This document shows, piece by piece, positions 1 to 10,648 of a DNA stretch of 64,000 nt. Both the position numbers and the translations under genes were made by a program. Position 1 is the stretch's first letter, and each line of letters begins with the position of its first letter. Where the stretch lies: NCBI RefSeq assembly GCF_000427805.1, contig NZ_ATYS01000019.1, positions 1-64,000 on the forward strand. Direction: 5' to 3'. The stretch comes from Budvicia aquatica DSM 5075 = ATCC 35567. Lineage in GTDB: Bacteria; Pseudomonadota; Gammaproteobacteria; Enterobacterales; Enterobacteriaceae. The notes beneath the pieces were generated by a model. It saw only the letters and a list, made by a program, of their open reading frames with translations. It was not told the DNA's origin and did no database searches.

Positions 1-93
1 CCCGCGGCCGCCAGGAAGTATCCATATTCCGCTGTTGATGATGCGGACGAAATGGGCGCTGCAATCAAATTTAATGGCTATGCCAGACACTAA
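1..93 (+). CDS. C-terminal end of an unrecognised protein (partial)
   Basis: An open frame enters from the left edge and stops at a TAA at 91-93, giving about 30 residues that end in ...FNGYARH. A strong hairpin terminator follows at once, which supports a real gene end. It converges on the frd operon. The fragment is too short to assign a family. In E. coli this position is held by ampC or blc/sugE-type genes, but this tail does not resemble what I know of them. Confidence 0.5.
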   Translation, partial: PAAARKYPYSAVDDADEMGAAIKFNGYARH

Positions 94-113
94 AACGCCC
101 CTTGCGGGGCGTT
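94..113. terminator. Bidirectional hairpin terminator between the left-edge gene and frdD
   Basis: An 8-bp perfect stem (AACGCCCC / GGGGCGTT) closes a TTGC loop and is flanked by A- and T-rich sequence. It sits directly between the convergent stop codons, so it can serve both genes. Confidence 0.85.
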
Positions 114-144
114 GACTATTTATTGATACAACCTATTCATTGGC

Positions 145-501
145 TTACAGGCTAAATACGCCGTATACCGTTACTACGGTCAGTATCATCGCAATCCCAT
201 AAAACACCAGCTTACTGGCCGGGATATGCCACTTCAGGTCATGGGTCATATGGTGCATACGGTGAAGACCACACCATACCGGCAGGATAATCATCAGCAG
301 CAGGAATACCCGGCCAATAAAGCTCTGGCAGAACGCCAGAATGCGCGGGTAGCTCAATGCTTCAGGCGCCCAGCCCAGCGGCAGCATAATCGCCACCAGC
401 AGGATAATCACCGGAGCCACAATCGCGCCCCACATACCGCCTGCTCCGAACAGACCCCAGAATACCGGTTCGTCAGAACGCTTCGGGTTTACTTGATTCA
501 T
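145..501 (-). CDS. frdD: Fumarate reductase membrane anchor subunit D
   Basis: This is the smaller of the two hydrophobic anchor subunits of quinol:fumarate reductase, which passes electrons from menaquinol to fumarate in anaerobic respiration. The 118-residue product matches the usual length (119 in E. coli). It shows three hydrophobic spans, around residues 22-45, 62-80 and 96-116. It is the last gene of frdABCD and starts 16 bases after frdC. Downstream lies the terminator shared with the left-edge gene. Product identity is clear from sequence and operon position. Confidence 0.96.
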   Translation of the reverse strand: MNQVNPKRSDEPVFWGLFGAGGMWGAIVAPVIILLVAIMLPLGWAPEALSYPRILAFCQSFIGRVFLLLMIILPVWCGLHRMHHMTHDLKWHIPASKLVFYGIAMILTVVTVYGVFSL

Positions 502-517
502 CTCGTTCTTCCTCCGC

Positions 518-910
518 TTAAATCAGGGCAATGGCCAGAATAACCAGGCTCACCACAATCGTTACCACCCAAAAACCGGTCACAATCGGTTTCGGGCCCA
601 GTTTATTGTCACCCACCACCACGTTAGCGGCTTTAGGCGTCAGGTCAAACCAGGTCTTGGTGTGAACGACTGACATAATCAAGGTAATGATGTTAATCAC
701 CATCACTATCGGGTTCTGTAAGAAGCCGACAAAGCTTCCCCAGCTCTCTGCACCGCCCTTGAGGGCAAACAGACCGATAATCAGCACAATGCTGAACCAC
801 ACTGCCGGCACGGCGGTGCTCTCACGGAACATATAAAACTTATAGAACCCGAGGTTTTTCCACCAGTCGGCTTTCACCTCACGGACATAGGGTTTACGTT
901 TGGTCATCAT
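518..910 (-). CDS. frdC: Fumarate reductase membrane anchor subunit C
   Basis: Anchor subunit of the inner-membrane fumarate reductase complex. The 130-residue protein has a basic N-terminus typical of FrdC (TKRKPYVRE) and three hydrophobic helices. Glu30, in the FRESTAVP motif, corresponds to the E. coli FrdC glutamate implicated in menaquinol oxidation. The gene lies 17 bases after frdB and 16 before frdD. The N-terminus reads M-M-T-K; the second Met could also be used, shifting the start by one codon. Confidence 0.96.
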   Translation of the reverse strand: MMTKRKPYVREVKADWWKNLGFYKFYMFRESTAVPAVWFSIVLIIGLFALKGGAESWGSFVGFLQNPIVMVINIITLIMSVVHTKTWFDLTPKAANVVVGDNKLGPKPIVTGFWVVTIVVSLVILAIALI

Positions 911-927
911 AATAGTATCCCTCTCCT

Positions 928-1665
928 TTATTGAGGTTTCAGCATGGCAATCATAAAGTCTTTCGAGCTTTCCACCTTGCCCTGCTGAATAGCAGCGGCC
1001 GGGTCAACGTGCTTCGGACAGACTTCAGAACAGTAGCCGACGAAGGTACAAGACCACACGCCGTTCTTGCCGTTCAACTGAGGCATACGGGCAGCCTTAC
1101 CTTTATCACGGGTGTCCAGATTGTAACGGTGGGCCAGCGTAATGGCGGCCGGACCGATAAACTCCGGATTTAAGCCGAACTGCGGACAGGCCGCATAGCA
1201 CAGGCCACAGTTGATACAGCCCGAGAACTGATGGTATTTCTCCATCTGGGCCGGGGTCTGCAGCGTGGCGCCGTTTTCCGGCTTCAGGCTGTCATTAATG
1301 ATGTAAGGCTTAATCGCCTCCAGACTCTCAATAAAGTGAGTCATATCCACCACTAAGTCCCGCTCAATCGGGAAGTTACCTAAGGCTTCGACCTTCAGAC
1401 CGCTGTCAGCATATTCGCGCAGGAAGGTCTTACAGGCCAGCTTCGGCACCTTATTGACCATCATGCCGCATGAGCCACATATCGCCATCCGGCAGGACCA
1501 GCGATAAGACAGGTCCGGAGCCAGATTGTCTTTGATATACCCTAATGCATCCAACAGGGAGGTGGAGGTATCGTAAGGCACATCATACGCCTCGAAGTGC
1601 GGTGCGCTGTCCTGCTCAGGGTTATAGCGCATGACTTCAACTTTGAGGGTTTTCATCTCAGACAT
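928..1665 (-). CDS. frdB: Fumarate reductase iron-sulfur subunit
   Basis: Electron-transfer subunit that carries electrons from the quinol site to the flavoprotein through three clusters. Cysteine sets for all three are visible: a [2Fe-2S] set in [10 protein letters not shown] plus a later Cys around residue 78, a [4Fe-4S] ferredoxin-type [12 protein letters not shown], and a [3Fe-4S] set in [12 protein letters not shown]. The length of 245 residues is normal (244 in E. coli). The start overlaps the end of frdA by 8 bases, indicating translational coupling. Confidence 0.97.
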   Translation of the reverse strand: MSEMKTLKVEVMRYNPEQDSAPHFEAYDVPYDTSTSLLDALGYIKDNLAPDLSYRWSCRMAICGSCGMMVNKVPKLACKTFLREYADSGLKVEALGNFPIERDLVVDMTHFIESLEAIKPYIINDSLKPENGATLQTPAQMEKYHQFSGCINCGLCYAACPQFGLNPEFIGPAAITLAHRYNLDTRDKGKAARMPQLNGKNGVWSCTFVGYCSEVCPKHVDPAAAIQQGKVESSKDFMIAMLKPQ

Positions 1666-3466
1666 TGGCCTGCTCCTTCTTCAGTTTGTCTGCAGCATCT
1701 TGGGCTTCTGCTTCTGCCCCGTAGACGCGTTTAGCCGGGGCAAGGGTAGTAATTTTCACATCGCTGTATTCCAGACGCGGCGCGCCGCCTTCCGGATTAA
1801 AGAATGTCAGGCTGTGTTTCAGGAAGTTCTCATCATCACGCTCGGTACAGCCTTCGTCTAAGCGCTGATGGGCACCGCGAGACTCACGACGGTTAAGGGC
1901 TGAAATGGCCATACATTCCGCCACGTCCAGACCATGACCTAACTCAATGGTGTACAGCAGGTCAGTGTTAAACACGCTGGAGGTGTCGGTGATTTTGATG
2001 CGCTTAAAGCGCTCTTTCAGCTCAGCCAGCTTGTCGACGGTTTTCTGCATCAGCTCGGTGGTGCGGTAAATACCACAGCCTTCTTCCATGCTCATGCCCA
2101 TCTCATCACGGATGGCTGACCAGCTTTCGGTACCTTCCTGTTTCAACAGGGCTTGCAGACGACCTTCGATATCAGAGACCTGAGCATCCAGCGCACTGCC
2201 GTTGGCCGGCGCCGCCGTGCGGGCACGTTCAACCGCCTGTTCACCGGCTAAGCGACCAAACACCACCAGCTCAGCCAGGGAGTTGGAGCCTAAACGGTTA
2301 GCCCCGTGCATACCGACAGACGAACATTCGCCGACGGCAAACAGCCCTTTCAGACGGGTTTCACAGTTCTGGTCAGTTTCAATCCCGCCCATGGTGTAGT
2401 GGGCGGTCGGACGTACCGGGATAGGTTCGTTAACCGGGTCAACGCCGACGTAAGCTTTAGCCAGTTCACAGATAAACGGCAGACGCTCATGCAGCACTTT
2501 GGCCCCCAGGTGACGCATGTCGAGATAGACCACATCGCCGCGCGGAGTCGGAATGGTGCGCCCTGCGCGCCACTCGTGCCAGAAGGCCTGAGAGACTTTG
2601 TCGCGCGGACCGAGTTCCATGTATTTGTTTTCCGGATGGCCCAGCGGGGTCTCCGGTCCCATGCCGTAATCCTGCAGGTAACGGTAGCCGTCTTTATTGA
2701 CCAGAATTCCGCCTTCACCGCGGCAACCTTCGGTCATCAGAATACCGGAGCCCGGCAGGCCGGTCGGGTGATACTGAACAAATTCCATATCGCGTAACGG
2801 CACGCCATGACGGAAGGCCATACCCATACCGTCACCGGTGACGATACCGCCGTTGGTGTTATAACGGTAAACGCGACCGGCGCCGCCGGTGGCCATAATC
2901 ACGGCGTTGGCGCGGATTTGAATCAGGGTCCCTTCCATCATGTTCATGGCAACTAAGCCGCGGGCATGGCCTTCGTCCACTAACAGGTCGAGAACAAAAT
3001 GTTCATCAAAGCGTTTAATGTTAGGGTACTTGAGTGAGGTCTGGAACAGGGTATGAAGCATGTGGAAGCCGGTTTTATCGGCGGCAAACCAGGTGCGTTC
3101 AATCTTCATGCCGCCGAAGCGACGGACGTTGACGGAGCCATCGGGTTTACGGCTCCACGGGCAGCCCCATTGTTCCATTTGAATCATTTCACGCGGGCTG
3201 TGTTCAACGAAGTATTGAACGACGTCCTGCTCACAGAGCCAGTCGCCGCCGGCGACGGTGTCGTGGAAGTGGGATTCAAAGCTGTCGTGGGCTTGCGTTA
3301 CTGCGGCAGAGCCCCCTTCGGCGGCGACGGTATGGCTCCGCATAGGGTAGACTTTAGAGATGAGCGCAATAGTGAGGTTGGGATTAGCTTCAGCAGCGGC
3401 GATGGCTGCACGAAGACCGCCACCACCGGCGCCGATGATAGCAATATCTGCGTTAAAGGTTTGCAC
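1658..3466 (-). CDS. frdA: Fumarate reductase flavoprotein subunit
   Basis: Catalytic subunit reducing fumarate to succinate on the cytoplasmic face. It is 602 residues, the same as E. coli. An FAD-binding [10 protein letters not shown] motif lies near residues 12-21. His45 in [10 protein letters not shown] is the covalent flavin attachment site. The substrate region [11 protein letters not shown] and the [11 protein letters not shown] motif are intact. Translation starts at a GTG (3464-3466) behind a strong GGAGGA ribosome site, a rare start also used by E. coli frdA. First gene of frdABCD. Confidence 0.97.
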   Translation of the reverse strand: MQTFNADIAIIGAGGGGLRAAIAAAEANPNLTIALISKVYPMRSHTVAAEGGSAAVTQAHDSFESHFHDTVAGGDWLCEQDVVQYFVEHSPREMIQMEQWGCPWSRKPDGSVNVRRFGGMKIERTWFAADKTGFHMLHTLFQTSLKYPNIKRFDEHFVLDLLVDEGHARGLVAMNMMEGTLIQIRANAVIMATGGAGRVYRYNTNGGIVTGDGMGMAFRHGVPLRDMEFVQYHPTGLPGSGILMTEGCRGEGGILVNKDGYRYLQDYGMGPETPLGHPENKYMELGPRDKVSQAFWHEWRAGRTIPTPRGDVVYLDMRHLGAKVLHERLPFICELAKAYVGVDPVNEPIPVRPTAHYTMGGIETDQNCETRLKGLFAVGECSSVGMHGANRLGSNSLAELVVFGRLAGEQAVERARTAAPANGSALDAQVSDIEGRLQALLKQEGTESWSAIRDEMGMSMEEGCGIYRTTELMQKTVDKLAELKERFKRIKITDTSSVFNTDLLYTIELGHGLDVAECMAISALNRRESRGAHQRLDEGCTERDDENFLKHSLTFFNPEGGAPRLEYSDVKITTLAPAKRVYGAEAEAQDAADKLKKEQANV

Positions 3467-3854
3467 TGCATTCCTCCAAATGTTCCAGTTTAAGTGTAAA
3501 AAAAGTCATTATTTCCAAGCTGGTTAACGTCCTCAACATCAGGATAATCTGACGATCACCATTTCAACCACCAAAAATAGCGGTAGCTTTAGTATAGGAC
3601 GGTTATTCTACCTAGTAATATGTATATGAATATTGATGTGTTCGATTTTTTTTGTAGTTATCAAGGATAGACATTAACTTTTTTTTTAAAACAGCATTAT
3701 TAATAAAGTGTGATCAATATATTAAATAAATGTGTTTTTATGTAATGTTATGTCTATAAACACCCTTTGGTCAGGGCAAAATGAGTTCGAAGTTTGTTTG
3801 TCTGGTTGGATGCAGGTAGACTGCCGGACAAATTAAAATTTGGAGTACAACACC
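3467..3854. promoter_or_regulatory. Divergent frdA/epmA intergenic regulatory region
   Basis: About 390 bases, very AT-rich, separate the divergent frdA and epmA starts. Promoters for both must lie here. In E. coli frd is activated by Fnr under anaerobiosis. I see isolated half-sites (TTGAT at 3633-3637, ATCAA at 3660-3664, TGATCA at 3711-3716) but no clean TTGAT-N4-ATCAA, so no Fnr site is called. T- and A-runs around 3646-3652 and 3680-3690 suggest curved promoter DNA. Confidence 0.5.
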
Positions 3855-4832
3855 ATGAGCGACGTGGCAAGCTGGCAACCGAGTGCCTCTATCGCTAAGT
3901 TATTGAAGCGCGCCAAAATTGTTGGTGATATCAGACGCTTCTTTACTGAGCGCGGCGTATTAGAAGTCGATACGCCTGCCATGAGTCAGGCAACGGTAAC
4001 GGATATTCATTTATTTCCATTCCAGACGCGCTTTGTTGGCCCCGGCGCCGCCGATGGCTTAACGCTATATTTAATGACCAGCCCAGAGTTTCATATGAAG
4101 CGTCTGCTGGCGGCCGGAAGCGGCCCGATTTATCAAATGGGTAAAAGCTTTCGTAATGAGGAGGCCGGTCGTTATCATAATCCAGAATTTACCATGCTGG
4201 AGTGGTATCGCCCCCACTTCGATATGTATCGCCTGATGAATGAAGTCGACGATCTTCTGCAACAGATCCTCGATTGTGAAGCCAGCGAAGTGGTTTCTTA
4301 TCAGCAAATTTTTATTCGTCATTTAGAGCTCGATCCGTTGTCTGCGGATAAAACTCAGCTTCGCGCCGCCGCGGCAAAGCTTGATATGGAAGAGTTGGCT
4401 AACCGGGAAGAAGATCGGGATACATTGCTGCAGATGCTGTTTGCCTTCGGGGTTGAACCGCATATCGGCCATGATAAGCCGACTTTTGTTTATCATTTCC
4501 CGGCCACTCAAGCCTGCCTGGCTGAGATCAGTACCGAGGACCATCGGGTTGCTGAGCGCTTTGAGGTCTATTATAAAGGCGTAGAGCTGGCGAATGGGTT
4601 TAGAGAACTGACCGATGCCGGAGAGCAACGTCAGCGTTTCGAACAGGAAAATCGCAAGCGCGAGGCTCGTGGTTTACCGGTTCATCCGATTGATGAGAAC
4701 TTTCTATCGGCGCTGGAATACGGTATGCCTGAATGCGCGGGCGTAGCGTTAGGGGTTGACCGCCTGATTATGATTGCGCTGGACGCGGCATCAATCAGTG
4801 AAGTCATGGCATTTCCAGTAGACCGGGCTTAG
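3855..4832 (+). CDS. epmA: Elongation factor P--(R)-beta-lysine ligase
   Basis: Class II lysyl-tRNA-synthetase-like enzyme that attaches (R)-beta-lysine to EF-P, needed for translation of polyproline stretches. The 325-residue product matches E. coli EpmA (325) almost throughout, with class II motif 2 ([19 protein letters not shown]) and motif 3 (GVALGVDRL). It lacks the anticodon-binding domain of true LysRS, as expected. The ATG at 3855 was chosen over an upstream in-frame TTG because a GGAG ribosome site lies 9 bases before it and the N-terminus [12 protein letters not shown] matches the family. It is divergent from frdA, as in E. coli. Confidence 0.96.
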   Translation: MSDVASWQPSASIAKLLKRAKIVGDIRRFFTERGVLEVDTPAMSQATVTDIHLFPFQTRFVGPGAADGLTLYLMTSPEFHMKRLLAAGSGPIYQMGKSFRNEEAGRYHNPEFTMLEWYRPHFDMYRLMNEVDDLLQQILDCEASEVVSYQQIFIRHLELDPLSADKTQLRAAAAKLDMEELANREEDRDTLLQMLFAFGVEPHIGHDKPTFVYHFPATQACLAEISTEDHRVAERFEVYYKGVELANGFRELTDAGEQRQRFEQENRKREARGLPVHPIDENFLSALEYGMPECAGVALGVDRLIMIALDAASISEVMAFPVDRA

Positions 4833-4846
4833 TCTTTGCTACCTGA

Positions 4847-4870
4847 AAAGGGCGCCATCAGGCGCCCTTT
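4847..4870. terminator. Bidirectional terminator between epmA and mscM
   Basis: A 10-bp perfect stem (AAAGGGCGCC / GGCGCCCTTT) with an ATCA loop. The 3' T-run serves epmA and the 5' A-run serves mscM on the other strand. Confidence 0.9.
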
Positions 4871-4889
4871 GTGTATTTAACGTGTGTAT

Positions 4890-7800
4890 TTAAAGCTCAC
4901 CGGTTTTAAACCTAGGCCTATTTCCTACCCGTGATATCGCATCGGTTCTCATCTGGAACGGCGGGAACGGTAGCGTCAGTTGGTGTTCAGCATAGGCTTT
5001 CAGGATCAGGCTGTGCATTTCATGGCGTAGCGGCATACGCATGCCCATATCCGCGGCAAATACCCGCAGTTCGAAAATTTGAATCCCCTGTTGGATATCC
5101 ACCAAAAATGCGTCCGGCTGCGGAGTATCCAGTACGTACTGACATTTGTGGGCTGCATCTTCCAGTAGCGATTTAACCAGGTTCGGGTCGGTCTCAGCGG
5201 TTGCCGGTACTGTCAGTACAATACGGGTAACGGAGTCTGACAGTGACCAGTTAACAAACTGTTCCGTGATAAAGGCTTTGTTAGGAACGATGATTTCTTT
5301 ACGGTCCCAGTCAACGATGGTGGTCGCCCGGGTATTAATCTTGGTGATGGAACCGGTCAAATCACGAATGGTGACGGTATCGCCAATCCGGATGGGCTTC
5401 TCAAACAGAATAATCAGACCAGAAATAAAGTTGGCGAAAATTTCCTGTAAACCGAAGCCTAAACCAACGCCGAGCGCCGCGATTAGCCACTGAAGTTTTG
5501 ACCAATCGACCCCGATCATTGAGAACGCCACCATACCGCCGATCAGCATCAGAATATATTTCGTGATGGTAGATATGGCGTAGCCAGTACCCGGTGATAA
5601 ATCCAGATGTTGTAAAATTGCCAGCTCTAACAGCGCCGGTAAGTTACGTACCAACTGCGTAGTGACGACAAAAACCAAAACTGCGATCAGTACGGAGCCC
5701 AGCGTAATGGCCTGAATGCTGTCTGCACCTTGAACCGATGAGGTGACATCCCAAAGTTTTATATTTTCCAGAAAGGCAAAGGCTGAATGAATTTCTGACC
5801 ACAGGATAATCAGAGATACCAGCGCCACCATGGTTAAGATCGAGCGAACCAGCTGTAATGATTGGGCGCTGATAGCATCGAGATCGACTACCACCGGTTC
5901 ATCAAGATCTAACATGCTGCTTTCTGATGAGCTGATAGGCGTATTATCTTCTTCACCTTTTGCCCGTTGTGCAAGTCGCTCAGCACGACGCTGTTTGGCC
6001 CGATCAAATTCAATACGCCGGCGCTGAATAAGCATCCAACGTCGGATAATATGATAAACCACCAGCAGCCCGAACCAGATGGCAACCGACGCTTCTAGCC
6101 TTAATAATAAAGCCTGGGAAGTGCCGAGATAACCCAGTAATGAGGCCAGTGCCGCAACAATAGGCGCGCAGATCAAGAAGCCCCATAACGCCTGATTAAT
6201 CATGTTATCACCGGACCCTTTACGGTCGAGGTATAACGGAATGCCGGCTCGCCTTAGATTGGTGGTCATCATGACCAGTGCACCACACAGCAGTACAAAG
6301 CACAGGCGACCAAGGGAGCTGGAAAACTCGCGGTCGTTATAGTTATCAAAGCTGATCGACGCGATAATTAGCGGAACCACTAGCCAGACAGAGAGCCGAT
6401 AGTAGCGCATCGCTCTGGCAACCCGTGACTGTGACCAACGGAAATGCGCAATAAACAATCCCTGAGGATGGGCGAAGCTGGCGCTAATCATAAATACCCA
6501 CATTAGCGGAATAGTTGCGCTAACGCCTTCACCGATTGAAACGGCTATCGGGTATTGCCATGCATGTTCCAGCCCATAAGCTAAAGCACCCCACAGAACC
6601 GGCAGCGGTAAAGCCACCAGAATTGACCAAAATACGGTGCGAATAGTTGAAGAGAAATGGTCTTGGGTCACCTTGCCGATACGCGATGAGGCGCGCTCTA
6701 AAAATGCCTGATAGTGGCGTCTTGAGCTAATACTGAACCCAACCAGCAGCAGGGCAGCGATAATAAATCCGACGGACTCTTTGGTGGTGAGCATCATTTT
6801 GAATGCGCCACTGAGTTCAGTCAGGGTATCAAGCGAGACTAGCTTATTCAGATCCTTTGCTACATCAATCGGGTAACCGAGATCGAGCGGGTTTACGTCA
6901 GCCACCCAGAACAGATAGCGGTGAGAGGCCTCTTTAATTTCAACTAATGCTTCAATTAACTGATTGTTAGAGACTTTAAGCTTAGTGATCTCAAGAATTA
7001 ATGTGTCATACCCGGACAGCAGGGAAGAGAGCAGTTCCTGCTGCATTTTGATTTGTTGTTTAACTAACTCTTGCTGGCTGGCCGTCAGGGGTTGACCATC
7101 ATCCTGAGTGAGAGGCCCCATATGAGAGAGTTGATCCCGACGATCTTCCAAGCTGAGTCGCTGTACCCGCATCTCAGCCATTTCGCTGTCCAGCGGCTGA
7201 GGCTTTGGCATTTCAGGCAGGCGAGAGACCTGCATACGCAAGCTTTCCCCCAGGGCCGTCGACATGCCGAGCCATTGAGACTGCTCGGCCAGTGAGGTCA
7301 GAGCCTGACGGACCTGCAAGATTTTAGCAATGGTAGAGCGCTGCTCGGTGGATATTTCATCCATCCGCGTTGCCTGTTTGCTCAGAAGCTCAGACAGTTC
7401 CTGATTATTCTGTAGTAATTTACGTACTGAGGTAGGTAAATCACCGTGTTGCTCGGCCAGTTGAGTGGTATGTTCCAGCGTCTGCTGAGTTTCCGTTTGC
7501 CGCTTAGTATTGAGCTGGGCATTGACTAACTGGAGCAGCTTGTCGGTTTTGCTTTGGCTATTTTTTAATATTTCAGCCTGTAAGCGGGATATTTCTTGGC
7601 GGTTACTGGCTGAAAGCTGTTCAAGCTCGAGCTCATCAATTTTGGCTTTATAAAATGATATCTCAGCCTGCAACTGAGTTAATTTAGCCTGACTTAATGG
7701 CGTGTTGGCGTTAGATTGGCTCGGTAGCCGCTGCTCGGCATCACCGAGTGATTTACGCGTAGACGCGAGTTGCAATGGCAGTTGCGTCAGGGAGTTATTA

Positions 7801-8207
7801 ATTTCCCTTGAGCGCTCTTGTTCTTGCTGTAGCTGGCGCGATAATTCAAACAGTTGGCTACTGGTCTGAATCGATAGCTGTTCGAGTTCGGCAATAGATA
7901 AGTTTGCTGAAGGAGCATCGGGCTCTAAATTAAAGTTTTCTAGCTGGGTGCGCAGGGACTTGGTTAACTTCGGAAATTCATCGATGGCTTTACGATATTG
8001 CTGGCTGCGGGAGATGGATTCTGTGCGCTCGGTGACCCAACTAAGGGCGCTTTGATAAGCATCGAGAACCTCTTTTTGATTCGGCATCGCTTTATTAGCT
8101 TCAGCCTGTTTCATCTCCTGCTTGATCTGCCCGTCATCAGGCAGGACTGCTGCCTGAGCGGAAAAAATGAGCATCAGGCTCATTAACAAGGTCAAGATTA
8201 AGCGCAT
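4890..8207 (-). CDS. mscM: Large mechanosensitive channel of miniconductance (MscM/YjeP type)
   Basis: Large MscS-superfamily channel that releases osmolytes on hypo-osmotic shock. The 1105 residues are close to E. coli MscM (1107). A signal peptide covers about residues 1-19 (ends SAQA). A long periplasmic coiled-coil region runs to about residue 470. Multiple membrane helices follow, then the C-terminal MscS core with the pore-lining glycine/alanine-rich helix (LIAALGVGLGFGLQEIFANF) and the conserved beta domain (GDTVTIRDLTG). It lies downstream of psd on the same strand, as in E. coli, where the two are co-transcribed. Confidence 0.94.
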   Translation of the reverse strand: MRLILTLLMSLMLIFSAQAAVLPDDGQIKQEMKQAEANKAMPNQKEVLDAYQSALSWVTERTESISRSQQYRKAIDEFPKLTKSLRTQLENFNLEPDAPSANLSIAELEQLSIQTSSQLFELSRQLQQEQERSREINNSLTQLPLQLASTRKSLGDAEQRLPSQSNANTPLSQAKLTQLQAEISFYKAKIDELELEQLSASNRQEISRLQAEILKNSQSKTDKLLQLVNAQLNTKRQTETQQTLEHTTQLAEQHGDLPTSVRKLLQNNQELSELLSKQATRMDEISTEQRSTIAKILQVRQALTSLAEQSQWLGMSTALGESLRMQVSRLPEMPKPQPLDSEMAEMRVQRLSLEDRRDQLSHMGPLTQDDGQPLTASQQELVKQQIKMQQELLSSLLSGYDTLILEITKLKVSNNQLIEALVEIKEASHRYLFWVADVNPLDLGYPIDVAKDLNKLVSLDTLTELSGAFKMMLTTKESVGFIIAALLLVGFSISSRRHYQAFLERASSRIGKVTQDHFSSTIRTVFWSILVALPLPVLWGALAYGLEHAWQYPIAVSIGEGVSATIPLMWVFMISASFAHPQGLFIAHFRWSQSRVARAMRYYRLSVWLVVPLIIASISFDNYNDREFSSSLGRLCFVLLCGALVMMTTNLRRAGIPLYLDRKGSGDNMINQALWGFLICAPIVAALASLLGYLGTSQALLLRLEASVAIWFGLLVVYHIIRRWMLIQRRRIEFDRAKQRRAERLAQRAKGEEDNTPISSSESSMLDLDEPVVVDLDAISAQSLQLVRSILTMVALVSLIILWSEIHSAFAFLENIKLWDVTSSVQGADSIQAITLGSVLIAVLVFVVTTQLVRNLPALLELAILQHLDLSPGTGYAISTITKYILMLIGGMVAFSMIGVDWSKLQWLIAALGVGLGFGLQEIFANFISGLIILFEKPIRIGDTVTIRDLTGSITKINTRATTIVDWDRKEIIVPNKAFITEQFVNWSLSDSVTRIVLTVPATAETDPNLVKSLLEDAAHKCQYVLDTPQPDAFLVDIQQGIQIFELRVFAADMGMRMPLRHEMHSLILKAYAEHQLTLPFPPFQMRTDAISRVGNRPRFKTGEL

Positions 8208-8292
8208 CGATAGATTCCTTGATACCCGTTAGCGACAACTCACATTTCAGCTTAAGCGAAGTGACTGGCTAACCGATTATCGTTAACAATGA

Positions 8293-8308
8293 CCCGCAAT
8301 AAAGCGGG
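8293..8308 (-). terminator. Weak hairpin between psd and mscM
   Basis: A 5-bp GC stem (CCCGC / GCGGG) with a six-base loop lies 20 bases downstream of psd. It lacks a strong T-run, so partial read-through into mscM is likely. Confidence 0.35.
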
Positions 8309-8327
8309 CCAATAAGCTAAATTAAAT

Positions 8328-9188
8328 TCACACGGCTTCTGCAAACAGGGCACCCATGCGGGTCGGCGTTTTGCTTTGTAGCGCCGGCGATAGGGTGACA
8401 CGATTTTCAGCAAACAGATTAATAACGGTTGAGCCTAGCTTGAATCGACCCATTTCTGCCCCTTTATCCAGCACAATCGCTTGATCGCCTGAAGCCGGGT
8501 AGGTCCAGCGCTGCAATACTCCCTGACGCGGAGGGGTAATTGTTCCGGCCCAGACAGTTTCAATGCTTCCTACAATAGTCGCACCCACCAAAATTTGAGC
8601 CATCGGACCAAATTCGGTATCAAACAGGCAGATAACCCGCTCGTTACGGGCAAACAGATTAGCCACGTTCTCTGCCGTTAATGGATTTACGGAGAACAGA
8701 TCGCCGGGTACATACAGCATCTCACGCAAAACGCCACGACAAGGCATATGAACACGATGGTAATCTCGCGGAGAAAGATAGGTGGTGGCAAACAGCCCGT
8801 TGTGGAATTTTTCGACCATCGGCATATTACAGGCAAGAAGGGCTTCCAGCGTAAAATCGTGGCCTTTAGCCTGCAGCAGTTTACCTTCAGTAATCGGGCC
8901 TAACTGGCTGATAGCACCATCGGCAGGCAGGGCCAACTGATGGGGACCGTCAACGATTGGGCGGGCTCTGTCACGCAGGGGACGAACAAAAAATTCATTA
9001 AATGTCAGGTAGGCGTCAGTATTTGGCTCTACTGCTTCCTGCATATCAACACGATAATATTTAGCAAAAGCTTTGACGACCAGCCGAGTTAACCAGCCAG
9101 CCTGTTTGCTTGCTCCCCAGCCCGCAAGTCGGGTAAGCCCCTGTTTAGGGATTAAATATTGTAGTTGTATCTTGATACCATCCAGCAC
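8328..9188 (-). CDS. psd: Phosphatidylserine decarboxylase proenzyme
   Basis: Inner-membrane enzyme making phosphatidylethanolamine from phosphatidylserine. It self-cleaves to create a pyruvoyl group. The cleavage site LGST is present with Gly252-Ser253. The catalytic region includes [10 protein letters not shown] and [11 protein letters not shown]. At 286 residues it is shorter than the E. coli enzyme (322), because it lacks the acidic C-terminal extension. The core and alpha-chain start are intact. It sits between rsgA and mscM on the same strand, the conserved order. Confidence 0.95.
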   Translation of the reverse strand: MLDGIKIQLQYLIPKQGLTRLAGWGASKQAGWLTRLVVKAFAKYYRVDMQEAVEPNTDAYLTFNEFFVRPLRDRARPIVDGPHQLALPADGAISQLGPITEGKLLQAKGHDFTLEALLACNMPMVEKFHNGLFATTYLSPRDYHRVHMPCRGVLREMLYVPGDLFSVNPLTAENVANLFARNERVICLFDTEFGPMAQILVGATIVGSIETVWAGTITPPRQGVLQRWTYPASGDQAIVLDKGAEMGRFKLGSTVINLFAENRVTLSPALQSKTPTRMGALFAEAV

Positions 9189-9307
9189 AGAAAACCTCTT
9201 CGCTTTAACTTATCGACATTCAAATAAAGTGGCGCATTGTAGCGGGGCTGACAGATAAAGTCATGCAACCAACCTTGATTGGCGCTGCTGCCGTAGCTCC
9301 CTTGTTT

Positions 9308-9353
9308 AAGACCACAAGGACCGAACAATGTTTCATTGCCATATTGTGGTCTT
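9308..9353. other. Two-tier inverted repeat between rsgA and psd
   Basis: Outer arms AAGACCACAA (9308-9317) and TTGTGGTCTT (9344-9353) are perfectly complementary. Nested inside is a second hairpin, CAATG-TTT-CATTG (9326-9338). There is no T-run on either strand directly after it, so it is not a textbook terminator. It could be an RNA processing or stability element in the rsgA-psd transcript. Confidence 0.6.
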
Positions 9354-9386
9354 ATTACGCAATTAATCGGAGACGTGGCTTACCTA

Positions 9387-10433
9387 TTAGGTATTTTTTC
9401 GGCTACGGGCTTCCACCATACTCTCTAATATTTTCAGATAATTATCGTAACGCTCTTCGGTAATTTTACCTTCTTCAACCGCTTCTTTTATTGCGCAACC
9501 CGGATCGTCGATATGCTTGCAATCTCTGAATTTACAGTGGCCGATATAATCACGAAATTCGATATAGCCTAGCGTGACCTGCTCGGGTTCTAAATGCCAG
9601 AGCCCGAACTCCCGAACTCCCGGTGAGTCGATAATATCGCCACCGTCGACGACGTGATACAGGCGTGATGCGGTAGTAGTATGTTGCCCCAGCCCTGAAT
9701 TATCTGAGACTTCACCAACGCTGATAATCGCTTGGTCTTCAGGCAGTAATGCATTGAGCAGGCTTGATTTACCTACCCCTGACTGGCCGGCAAAAATACT
9801 GATACGACCGGCCAAATTGGCTTTGAGTTCAACCATCCCTTCACCGGTATAGCTAGAAACCTGAAGAACTTTGTAGCCGATATCCTGATAGATTTTCATG
9901 GTCTGATTAATAAATTCTCTGCCGTCTTTATCCAGCAGATCAACCTTATTCAGGGCGATAATCGGTTCGACAGAAAGGGTTTCACAGGCCACTAAATAGC
10001 GGTCGATAATATTGAGTGATAGTTCGGGTAAAATGGCTGAAACAATAACGATTTGGTTGATATTCGCGGCGATAGGCTTAATACCATCGTAAAAGTCCGG
10101 GCGGGTGAGTACCGATGTGCGTTCATGAACGGCTTCGATAATACCTTTAACAATATGGGTACCGGACGTTTGTGCCTGAGTACCGGCTCGCCATACAACG
10201 CGATCGCCAGTGACTAATGAGCCGATAGTCCGACGGATATTACAGCGATGAACGCTGCCGTCATGGGCTTCTACGTCCGCATGTTTGCCAAATCGGCTGA
10301 TAACAATACCTTCCTGAGCTTCACCAAATAGGGAATCATCTGGCTCAGGTCGTTTATCTGAGGTTTGTAAGCGTCGCTGATGGTTAGCAGCCACGCGCCG
10401 TTGTTGGCCTTTAGATAGTTGTTTTTTACTCAC
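9387..10433 (-). CDS. rsgA: Small ribosomal subunit biogenesis GTPase RsgA
   Basis: Circularly permuted GTPase that checks late 30S subunit maturation. The motif order is permuted as expected: NKVD (G4) first, then GQSGVGKSS (G1), then DSPG (G3). A C-terminal zinc-binding set (CKFRDCKH...C) follows. An N-terminal OB-fold lies around residues 35-110. The start is set at GTG 10433 (348 aa) because the family begins [13 protein letters not shown] and an AAAGG site lies 7 bases upstream. A longer in-frame ATG at 10532 would translate part of an ERIC repeat and is rejected. Confidence 0.93.
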   Translation of the reverse strand: MSKKQLSKGQQRRVAANHQRRLQTSDKRPEPDDSLFGEAQEGIVISRFGKHADVEAHDGSVHRCNIRRTIGSLVTGDRVVWRAGTQAQTSGTHIVKGIIEAVHERTSVLTRPDFYDGIKPIAANINQIVIVSAILPELSLNIIDRYLVACETLSVEPIIALNKVDLLDKDGREFINQTMKIYQDIGYKVLQVSSYTGEGMVELKANLAGRISIFAGQSGVGKSSLLNALLPEDQAIISVGEVSDNSGLGQHTTTASRLYHVVDGGDIIDSPGVREFGLWHLEPEQVTLGYIEFRDYIGHCKFRDCKHIDDPGCAIKEAVEEGKITEERYDNYLKILESMVEARSRKNT

Positions 10434-10481
10434 AAGAATACCTTTCAAGAACGGCGATAGTCGCTCGGAGAGCTTTAAACG

Positions 10482-10611
10482 TCTATATCCTGATGACTTG
10501 AAGCTGCAGCGTTGTTGGCTGCGTTCACTCACCCGAATCTCTTACCTATGTAAGCTCATCGGGATTCGTTCGCTTGCCGCCTAGCCGCAACTTCAATTAT
10601 TTGGAGGCTAT
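10482..10611. repeat. ERIC (enterobacterial repetitive intergenic consensus) element
   Basis: About 130 bases match the ERIC layout from memory: an outer arm TGACTTGAAGCTGCAGCG, GGCTGCGTTCACTCACC, a central palindromic part around CTTACCTATGTAAGCTC, then TTCGCTTGCCGCC, GCAACTTCAATTATTT and a closing arm. It lies between the divergent rsgA and orn starts, so it sits in or next to both promoters. It is the only copy I see in the window. Confidence 0.85.
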
Positions 10612-10648
10612 GATACACTGATGTTCGCTTAATAACGCAGGAAACATC

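Noticed and set aside
3633-3720. Fnr site upstream of frdA
   Set aside because: Only separate half-sites are present; no TTGAT-N4-ATCAA.
10434-10532. N-terminal extension of rsgA from an upstream ATG
   Set aside because: It would translate ERIC repeat sequence. The GTG at 10433 has a good ribosome site and matches the family start.
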